Assembly: GCA_028583605.1 (NCBI GenBank)
Contig: CM053331.1
Coordinates: 18,336,857 to 18,400,856 of the forward strand
Reading direction: 5' to 3'
Length of the DNA stretch: 64,000 nt
Source: Dastarcus helophoroides
Taxonomy: Eukaryota; Arthropoda; Insecta; Coleoptera; Bothrideridae
Of this stretch, positions 56,301 through 64,000 are shown in pieces (within the stretch, counting starts at the first letter, position 1; every line of letters starts with the position of its first letter). Position numbers and translations under genes: made by a program. Below the pieces are notes generated by a model, which worked only from the letters and a program-made list of their open reading frames with translations, searched no databases and had not been told where the DNA came from.

Positions 56301-56700
56301 TTAGTTAATCAGATGTTCAAATTGAACATTTTCTTGTGCCCGACAGCATCCCAAAAGACCAATAAATTCTTTCTGAATTTTATCTGTAGTGTCTTGAGAA
56401 ATGTTGCTACATTGTAAACTATTTCTGTTTTCTTTAATTTCTCAATATTGTCAGGTTTACTTTTACATACGAGGTTCTTTAGGTGACAAGGAAGAAATCT
56501 AGCAAGTTAGAATCCGGTGACCTTGGTGGCCGCTCAGTAAGTTTTATGTCTTCCAATCCACTTACTTCGAAATACATTATCAAGGCATCTTCGAACAGCT
56601 AATGCAAAATGCAGAGATGCACCGTCTTGCTGATACCATAAGTTTTCATCAAGAATTTCACGATTGTTCACACTCGGAAATAAGGCTACCAAACTAGTGA
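56301..56700 (-). pseudogene. IS630/mariner-type transposase C-terminal half
   Basis: The minus strand encodes ILDENLWYQQDGASLHFALA (catalytic Asp in QQDGA), VRRCLDNVFRSKWIGR, then a deletion where the usual PDLTPLDFFLWG block with the third acidic residue should be, LKNLVCKSKPDNIEKLK, DTTDKIQKEFIG and AQENVQFEHLIN before TAA (56301-56303). It is the same transposase type as in the element at 26694-28037. No terminal repeats were found, so only the coding end survives. Confidence 0.75.
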
Positions 56701-56984
56701 TTAGATACGAACACGAGAATTGGTTTTATAGTTTACAGTTAAATTTTCGCAGAAAAGCAGAAATAAAAATACAAATAAAAATTTACTTTTGTCTCCAAAA
56801 CTATTCCTAACATAAGCATACCGTATGCTACATGTGTTTTACAAAAAATATTACTTATCATATGACTTGTTACAGTGGTGGCTCATCATGTAGTACCCAT
56901 ATGACTAGTTAGAGCGGCTGTAAATATAAATGTTCGGAAACAAGCATCTTGGTTAGTGAACTTAATGCAAAGATTTAAATACAA

Positions 56985-57095
56985 AATTGTTGAAACACAG
57001 AACTTGTCCCCTGAAACCAAGAAAGATTAAAAAACACAACAAAGGTTGCTCTAACGCGTTTCGACAGCCAAGCTGTCATCTTCAGAGAGAAACTC
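56985..57095 (-). mobile_element. Solo Penelope-like 3' unit
   Basis: On the minus strand the ribozyme motif is followed by AGAGCAACCTTTGTTGTG, TTTCTTGGTTTCAGGGGACA and AGTTCTGTGTTTCAACA, ending near 56985. It is nearly identical to the unit after the GIY-YIG frame at 42203-42712. No coding part is adjacent. Confidence 0.7.
57049..57089 (-). ncRNA. Hammerhead ribozyme motif, intact core and stems
   Basis: CTCT (57089-57086), CTGAAGA, T, GACAGC-TTG-GCTGTC with a perfect 6-bp stem II, GAAA, CGCG, TT and AGAG (57052-57049). It is the cleanest copy in the window; all conserved bases are intact and stem I pairs next to the core. Cleavage is predicted just before AGAG. Confidence 0.7.
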
Positions 57096-57099
57096 ACGG

Positions 57100-57889
57100 T
57101 TTCTCTCAGTGCATAATTTGTGCAGCTTATATTTCCATGACACTTCTAGCTGGTTTCCGGCTATATCACATTGAATATCAGCGGTGATTATTATTTTTGG
57201 GCGATGACAGTTCTAAAATAAAGAAATTTGAGGCGACAGCTTTGACATGCTGGTCGTAAATCGAATTAACAAAACGAATTTTTATATTTTAGCTTCGGTA
57301 AGAAGCTATCCTCCGTCCTTACCAGGAATATGAATTCTAATTATCCTCTTTTACGGATGGTTACTATTAAGAGAACTCGCTCTTGTAAGAGTTCTAATTA
57401 TTGTGCACTAGCTGTAGTTTTTAAATAAACATTATTTGGAAACAAATTGTGCATACATTCAAACTGAAATATGTTCGTTTAGTCTTAAATCTTTGTAAGA
57501 ATATCTGTATTTCAGTTATCTCAGTTTATATTTGTGCTCCCTAGATAGCTAACTCCATTATCTAAGGCTTAGATAATTAAGTAATTACAAATACTAGGGT
57601 TGAAATAAATTGTTTTTGGCCTTTGTACTTTAGTAATAATAATTTACGTCTGTGAGAGAAATCATCCAGACGGCGAACTGTGTAACAAAATTGACCAATT
57701 TTGAGGACGTCTCAAGTAAGGAACGAGAAGGTAAATCAATAATTTTTTCCATATTGGATTTTGTTTATTAAAAATTCATTAAATATACTATTTTATTCGT
57801 ATATTTGAACAATTTTAACACAAGATATTACATTAAAAAAAAAACTTAGTAGATTTTTAAAAATCCCATCATTTACATGGCATGACAAC
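57100..57889. other. No recognised gene
   Basis: A/T-rich single-copy-looking sequence. Confidence 0.5.
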
Positions 57890-60650
57890 ACAAAATAAGT
57901 GACTTGTAAGCTTAGCACCGAAATTTCGGAAAAAATTAAAATATTTAGGAAAAATTTAAATTTGGCAAAAATAAAATAAAAATTGAAAGAGAAAAATTAG
58001 CAATTTCAAGAAGAAAGATGTCAATTTAAGAAAACATCCATGAAAAACAAAGAGTGGGTATTTTTGAGTTTAAGCTTGTGAGCACGTTAAATTTTTGAAA
58101 GATAAAGTCAGATTTCTATAAAAAATGCGAAATTTTCATATCGAGTGGAAATTTTAGAAAAAAATCTAACAATTGAAACCTTATTCCCAGAATTAAATAA
58201 TAAAAATGTATAGCACTTAATATAAATGTTAAAAAGGAAAAATTTCAAAAGTCGAAAATTTAGAGAAAAAATTAGGAATGTCCACAATACCGAAATTTTA
58301 AAAGAAGCAGAAATTGCTGGCAAAAATTAAAAGTTTCTAAAAAAATGAGTACTTAAAATACATAATGCTCTACTTTAGAAATCATAAAAAATATGATTAC
58401 TTGATAATAAAGCTCTCTCTGATAGATGTCTTTAATTGAAAATGCCAAAAAAATTGTAAACAGGTTGCAATTTATATTTTATCTGAGGATGTCTTGAGGA
58501 TACATAATATACTTCAAAAGGGCCTTACAGATGGCTTATACCAGGTGTTTAAATTAAACTCAGCACTATTGCTAACTTTTTTATTATTAAAGATTCAACT
58601 TCGGTTAAATTAGCTGCGCTGTTTATTTTACAAGGCTGATTACTATGGTGATACCAAAAAACAATTGAACATCACGGTTTTGAGTTTTTTGACAGTGACA
58701 GTATTTTAAATGGAAAATCCTGTATATTTTAGGTTTTTATGAAACATAATGTAATTTGGAATAAAAACAATTTTTTAAAGATGACGGAGCTATTCGAAAA
58801 TTGAAGAAAAATTAGCTTAGCAGGCTATGGAAACAAACGTTAACTCGTACATGCTTAATATAAACTGAAGTAGAAATATCAAGGCAGCTCTGGACGGGAA
58901 GTGACGCAGTAGCTTTGTTAATGTGTCATGCTAGACAACTATAACTATTGTACATCTAAAAACAACGGGCAGACGAGTAGTTGTGTGAAGGAAAAATTAT
59001 GGACACCCAGTGGTCTTGCGTGACTTTTATGAATAGGGAAGCTGATCGGGGAAAACAGCAAATGCATTTTTTTTTAGATTTCAATATCAAATCTCTTTAA
59101 AAGAGTAATTTCAATTTTGCTTTCAATTATAACGCATTTAAAAAGTTGTTTTTTCATGTTCCGGTTATTCGAAATTTAATTTAAAGTAAGAATTTCGAAA
59201 CAAAGTTAAACTTTCTAAAAAAAGTCGAAATTTCTATTTTTTAAGTCAACATGTTGGGACGAAATATTAAAAAATTAAATTTAAACCGTTCTGTTTGAAA
59301 CAAAAGTCAGAAAAAAGTTAAGCTCTGAATTTTACTTTTTTACTAATTTTCGATTTGGTTTTTGCCAAGTTTTCACTAACTGGGAATTTGAACTATTAAA
59401 AAAATATATATTTTTCTTTTAAATTGAGCCTTTTCTCAAAATTTTGAATCAAAAACCTTAAATTAAAAGGAAATAAGAATTCTTAGATTAAACTCAGAAT
59501 ATTGAGAAAGCAGTTAAGATTTTGAAACAAAAAAGGATTTATAGGTACTTTAAAATATTCGAAAAAACATTTTATCACAAAATGGAATTTAAGCGAAAAT
59601 ATAATTTTTTCTTACAATTTCCCTGGAAAATTCAACATTTAGAAAAGTTAAAATGTTAAAAAAATGTGATTTTATTTTTCGTGAAAGTTGAAATTTTTAA
59701 AAAAGTTGAAATTATTAAAAAGTTTAATTTTTGAAAGAAGTCGCAATTATCAGAAAGTTTAAATTTGCAGAAAACTTGTCCAAACTTTTAAATCATAATT
59801 TTGAAAGGCTTAAATTTTCAAAAAGGTTGAAAATGTTAAAAAATATCGAAATGTTCAAAAAAAAAATTACAAAAGTTCAAGTTTGAGAAAAGAGTCAAAA
59901 TTATGAGAATAAGTCGAAATTTTGAAACAGTCGGGATTTTCAAAAATAGGTCGAAATGTTCAAAGTAAATCGGTATTTTCAAAAACAGCAGACATTTCAA
60001 GAAAAGTTACCATTTTGTAAAACCTAAAGTTTAGAAAAAACCAGATTTTCAACAAAAAAGTTGAAATTTTCAACATAAGTATAAATTTCGAGATAAGTCG
60101 AAATTTTTCAAAAAAGTCAAAATTTTAAAAATCTCTAAATTTAAAAAAAGGGCACAAATTTTCAGTCAGAAATTGTCGAAAAAGCCGAAATTTTAAAAAG
60201 ATAAATTTTGTGTTCTAAATTTACAAAGTCGAAATTATTAAAACAAACTTACAAAGAAAAACTACTTTTTTGAAAAAGTCAATCTCTTGACAAAAAAATG
60301 AATTTTTCAAAAAGTCGAAATTTCGAGAAAATGTCGAACATTTTCAAAAAAGTTGAAATATTCTGTTACAATTTCGAGAGAAATTTTTAAAGAAAGCCAA
60401 AATTTTCATAACATTTGAATTTTCAAATAAAATTTAAGTAAAAAATAAAACGTCAAAACATGTTGAAAACAGATGAAATTATCACAAAAAAGTTCAAATT
60501 TTCAAATAAAATTATTTAAAAAAGTTAAAATTTCAAAAATTGAATCTTGGTAAAAAATCGAAATTTAAATAAAAGCATCAAAATTTTCAACAGCCTATAC
60601 TTAACAAAAACTGTAGTTGTAAATAAATTAGAATTTCCAGAAAAAGTGGG
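57890..60650. repeat. 2.7 kb degenerate A/T array, A-rich on plus strand
   Basis: Words AAAAAAGTCGAAATTTT, AAAAAGTTGAAATTTTC and variants recur every ~17-25 bases, most regularly from 59600 to 60560. This is the reverse complement of the motif in the 8758-11040 array. About 58440-59100 is less regular and may be an interruption. Confidence 0.7.
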
Positions 60651-60924
60651 TTACTAAATCATTGTAAATTAATGTAAATTTTGATGAAATCAATTAATTT
60701 GATTAGTGCAAGTTTATCTGCCGAATTATCGCTAATTACTAATTTGATACGAGAGAGGTCGGGGGAATTGGATTAGTTAGTACTCGTGGATTATCCTAAA
60801 GCTTTGCTAGACATGCGAGATTGCATTGTCACGTAGCGAATCTTTCAGGATTAAGTTTTTGAAAAATTTCTCAGCAGCCATCCCCTCATAAGATTTAGTC
60901 TCAGCCTAAGGAAAGGTAACCAGC

Positions 60925-60975
60925 GGCAGCAGGAAACTATCTAACTTCCATTTCACCGCAGACTTTCCTGCTGCC
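60925..60975. repeat. 12-bp perfect hairpin GGCAGCAGGAAA
   Basis: GGCAGCAGGAAA (60925-60936) and its exact complement (60964-60975) enclose a 27-base loop in otherwise A/T-rich DNA. Confidence 0.8.
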
Positions 60976-61199
60976 CTCATGTCTTCATTTTCTTTTGCCT
61001 TGCGAAACTTCTTGTCTAATAACAAGCTTTTGATATTTCAAAATTTTGTTACAAAAAGAACATATAAAAAAAATGAAACAAGATTATTTTTAAAATTTTG
61101 AAAATTTCAAAAAATCCGATTGTTCTTCTACAGAATTTGGTTAAAAGTGAACTGTATTATTAAAAAAATATTAAAAAAGAAACGCTATCGCACATTGCA

Positions 61200-61487
61200 G
61201 TTCTTGATAACTTACCCCGGGCGTCGTCGAAGAGCGCTCTCGTGTTTCCACAGGGTGGAGTAAACCAAAAATTCAGAAGACACAGAGAAAAAACCGAAAA
61301 GCCGATTAAAATGGCCTTTCACGACCGACTGTGACTACGCTCGGATTCTGTCCAACTCGCTCTATCCGCAATGTGCGATTTGATTGCGTCAATGTGTTCT
61401 TAAATTCTTCTATAAGGGGCGTGCTTCATCGTACAAACGCAAAAAAAAGAAAAATAGATAAAAATTAAAATTCAGGTTTGAACATTC
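61200..61487 (-). mobile_element. Probable 3' LTR of the BEL/Pao element, limits approximate
   Basis: The coding end at 61580 is followed on the minus strand by TTTTTGGTGGACAGAATGTT; a BEL LTR typically begins TGTTC here (61487). GC-richer sequence follows (GAGAGCGCTCTTCGACGACG). The far end is not fixed. Confidence 0.4.
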
Positions 61488-61579
61488 TGTCCACCAAAAA
61501 CAAACTAGTTATTCCTAGTGATTTAGAAAAATAAATAAATAAAATTAAATTTCGAAAAAATTTAAAATTGAAAGAAAAA

Positions 61580-61885
61580 TTATTGTCGCGGTAAAGGACA
61601 GATCTTTAAAACACGACGTTGCAAAGTTCCGCTTTGAGTTTTCAAAGTGACAACTTGTACTAGGCCTTCTTCTCCAGGATAAAGTTTCGTTACGCGTCCG
61701 AGGGCCCATTGCATTGGAGGTTTCTTCTCATCTTTTATAAGAAGTAACATGTCTTGTTTAATGTTAGGCAAAGATTTGGTCCATTTGCGTCGCTGTTGCA
61801 GCGTATGCAAATATTCTTGATTCCACCGCTTCCAAAAATCACAGTGCATTCTCTGCAACATTTGCCAGCGAGCTAAACGATTCAA
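61580..61885 (-). pseudogene. BEL/Pao Pol C-terminal domain
   Basis: The minus strand encodes RLARWQMLQRMHCDFWKRWN, YLHTLQQRRKW, MLLLIKDEKKPPMQWALGRV and VVTLKTQSGTLQRRVLKICP before the stop. The RW-LLQ-M-FW-RW, then LV-I-D..P..W-LGRV pattern is the domain that closes BEL/Pao polyproteins. Frame-shifted relative to the integrase upstream. Confidence 0.85.
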
Positions 61886-62690
61886 CGTAACGTGATAAAT
61901 TAGGCTCAGGGAAATTAGACAGAGGTTTTGTCGTTAAAAGTAGACCCGGAGTTAAGGGCACAAGTTCGTTGGGATCTTCACCTATGGGTGAAAGAGGGCG
62001 CGAATTTAAAAGTGACTCAATTTGAGTTAGAAATGTATAAAACTTCTCGTAGGTCATAACCTGCTCCCCTATGATACGACAAAATTGTGTTTTAATGGAC
62101 AGCTTCATTTAAGCCATTGAAATGTTTTGAACCAGGAGGGTTAAAGTGCCAATTTATGGAAAGCTTAGCCGCAGCAGCCTCTGCCAAGATCAGAAGTTGG
62201 TTATTTGCTCCTATAAAGTTGGTGCCTTGATCAGAATAAATATCAGATACTCTACCTCTATGCGCCAGAAATCGCCGAAAACTGGCAAGAAAAGCGTCTG
62301 TTGACAAATCCGATGACAATTCGTAATGAATTGCTTTTGTAGCGCAGCAGACGAAGAGGCAAATGTACGCTTTGGAAGTCTTTGCGCCTCGATGCTTTTC
62401 CATTGTGATTTTTAATGGTCCGGCATATTTTTTGTTATAGATGGTTTCACATTTAAGCTCGTCAGATGACAAAAAAGGGTTAGATGTATAAATCTGTTTA
62501 ATTTTTCAAAATTTTTGAAGTATAGAATCAGTCTGGGGTGTAAGTGAAACATGACAGTTGAGAAGAGATGTACTGGGAGGCGGACATTCTGTTCTGCCTT
62601 GTAGTATCTAACCAAAAGCTGTTTCAATTGCAACGGGTTGTCCGGGTGCGCCAAATATCCGACCGGATCCTAGTAAAAAAGTGGCAGAAA
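61839..62690 (-). pseudogene. BEL/Pao protease end fused to integrase (RT deleted)
   Basis: From 62690 the minus strand gives GAPGQPVAIETAFG and LQKFWKIKQI, the end of the protease region, then SSDELKCETIYNK, which normally enters the RT. It passes without frame change into KYAGPLKITMEKHRGAKTSK, the integrase core, with YSDQGTNFIGA (second Asp) and NWHFNPPGSKHFNGLNEAVH (Glu, though the usual Trp before it is Asn). The whole RT and RNase H are missing. The integrase then loses frame at about 62092 and continues SLLNSRPLSPI and LTPGLLL. Confidence 0.85.
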
Positions 62691-62694
62691 GGTT

Positions 62695-64000
62695 TAAATG
62701 GGAAAAAATATTTTAATAATGGGTATGGTTGAAACCGGAAATGATCTAACCAAGGCACAAGATATAGTTAACGAAATTGCTATGGAAAAAAATATAGCTA
62801 TATGTGCGGTTTTACTAGGCAAACAACGTTTATATCAAAAACCTCGACCTCCTAGAGATTCTTTTAACTCATCTATGGATGCACTTTTCATCTTAAAAAA
62901 TTAATCCTAATTCGCACAACCTTCATCATCCAAACTTTATATAAAATCTGATAAAACACCTATGCAAACTAAACTTTTTAAGGAACTTAAAAGAGAAGTA
63001 GAGGCTCGGACTCAAGCTGGTGAAAAAAAATTACTATTAAATATATAAACAATGTCCCTAAAATTGTTCAATCTAAAAATTTTGGCAAGACTAATGCAAA
63101 AAAAAATCGTGTGGAGGACGAAGCTCTCAAGTGGAATTTTGAAAACATCAAAATCTGTAGGAGCATCACAAATATAGCAACCAATTTCAATAGTAGTTTG
63201 GAAGTGCCAGGGCTTCGCTAACCTTTCGAACTTTATATGAGATGTGCATGAGGTTGAAAGATTACGGTGCAATTAGATCTCCTGCCATAAAAGAAAAGTC
63301 GCTTGGTAAGTCCAGTGGGGGGATCGGTTTATTTTATAACAAAATATTAAAATGTGCTGTTAATCGATAAATCTCCTGGTGGTTATTCTGCCGGGTGATT
63401 TTTCAAGGAAAGAAAATTATTGTCTGTATAATTTACTTTAAAACCTCTCTATTTTTGAATACTAAATTTGAGTCATTTCAAGTGGCTCTATCGAAAATCA
63501 CAACGAACCTACTTATATTGATTGCAGGAGATTTTAATTGTAGAGTTTCCGAATTAGGCAGTATTCTGATAGAGCTGCTTGAAAATACAAATTTAAATGA
63601 AGTTCAATAAAAAAAAATTACAATTCCCTGATAAGAAATAAAAAATAAAAATATTTTAGAGTATTAACAAAAACTTTGTCCAGTTGTAAAGACTCAAAAA
63701 GCTTGTGAAATACAGTAAAAAGGTACGGCGGCACTATAAACAGAGCAAATCTTCCCATTGAGATTTGGGAAAAATTTTATACAGATAGCTACCCACCTAG
63801 AATAACAGACAATAAATTGTTTTTTGATGTATCCCACCCGATATTAGACCGTTCAATTAGTACCTCGGAAATATACCATGTTTTAAATTCCTGTAATAAC
63901 AATAAAGCACCAGGTCCTGATGGGATCTCCTATGAATTTTACAAAAATTTGCCAAATAACTGGATTCTGTTCATAACTTTCCTATTTAGTTACATATTAG
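62695..64000 (+). pseudogene. LINE with endonuclease and RT start, runs off the window
   Basis: 62698-62900 encodes NILIMGMVETGNDLTKAQDI and GKQRLYQKPRPP, an ORF1-like or leading region, followed by DKTPMQTKLFKELKREVEAR. 63410-63560 encodes IVCIIYFKTSLFLNTKFESF and LILIAGDFNCRVSELGS, the GDFN motif of an EEP endonuclease. 63840-63930 encodes ISTSEIYHVLNSCNNNKAPG and PDGISYEFYK, the entry of RT. Stops lie between the parts and the middle of the endonuclease is shortened. The rest lies beyond 64000. It abuts the BEL/Pao copy at about 62690. Confidence 0.75.

Noticed and set aside
1..64000. CRISPR array, bacterial operon or rRNA
   Set aside because: No regular spacer-repeat pattern, no rRNA-like blocks, and the genes are spliced eukaryotic ones.

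Overview
The window is AT-rich intergenic and intronic DNA from a TE-rich arthropod, most likely an insect. The evidence is two animal-type spliced genes with insect-like family features, plus Ty3/gypsy, BEL/Pao, several LINE, Penelope-like, hAT, Tc1/mariner, Harbinger-type and probable Academ-type elements. A beetle is a guess I cannot test here.

Host genes. At 306-594 (+) lies the last coding exon of an MCRIP (FAM195) family gene whose upstream exons are outside or unrecognised. From 53982 down to 26214 (-) lies a complete coding region of a RASD (Dexras1/Rhes) small GTPase: four exons (53814-53982, 53249-53443, 30302-30497, 26214-26637) that join in phase to 327 codons, with all G motifs and a C-terminal CKIQ CAAX box. 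Its second intron is about 22.75 kb and stuffed with mobile elements. A short candidate first exon at 5596-5652 (+) is not assigned to any gene.

Layout. 0-5 kb: MCRIP exon, then a decayed RNase H-bearing LINE. 5.4-6.9 kb: a segment bounded by a short inverted repeat. 7.2-11.4 kb: pieces of one LINE type (C-terminus +, RT -, endonuclease -) around a 2.3 kb degenerate A/T array. 13.2-14.7 kb: a fold-back element with arms near 590 bp. 18.0-18.7 kb: a small hAT derivative inside a short tandem repeat. 18.8-23.4 kb: a 4.5 kb hAT-type insertion with an exact 8-bp target duplication, holding A/T arrays and a nested mariner-type MITE. 23.55-23.76, 28.66-28.79, 42.2-42.7 and 57.0-57.1 kb: copies of a Penelope-like 3' end with hammerhead ribozyme motifs. 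26.7-28.0 kb: a mariner-type element with a nested TTA-flanked MITE. 31.8-32.2 kb: a solo LTR with heat-shock elements. 33.9-36.7 kb: LINE and Tc1 remnants. 44.0-45.5 and 50.4-51.8 kb: two copies of a probable Academ-type element. 46.1-49.8 kb: a TIR element interrupted by a Ty3/gypsy fragment. 50.0-50.3 kb: an inverted tRNA-like repeat pair. 51.8-52.5 kb: mariner. 56.3-56.7 kb: transposase. 57.9-60.65 kb: an A/T array of opposite strand sense to that at 8.8-11 kb. 61.2-62.7 kb: BEL/Pao. 62.7-64.0 kb: a LINE running off the window.

All transposon reading frames seen carry stops, frameshifts, deletions or catalytic substitutions, so none looks autonomous. The most interesting signals are the four Penelope-associated hammerhead loci, in particular a palindrome at 28.7 kb whose centre falls exactly on the predicted ribozyme cleavage site, and the LTR at 31.8 kb that combines three heat-shock elements, a TATA box and an initiator in ideal spacing. 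All family calls come from reading motifs; no database search was run.
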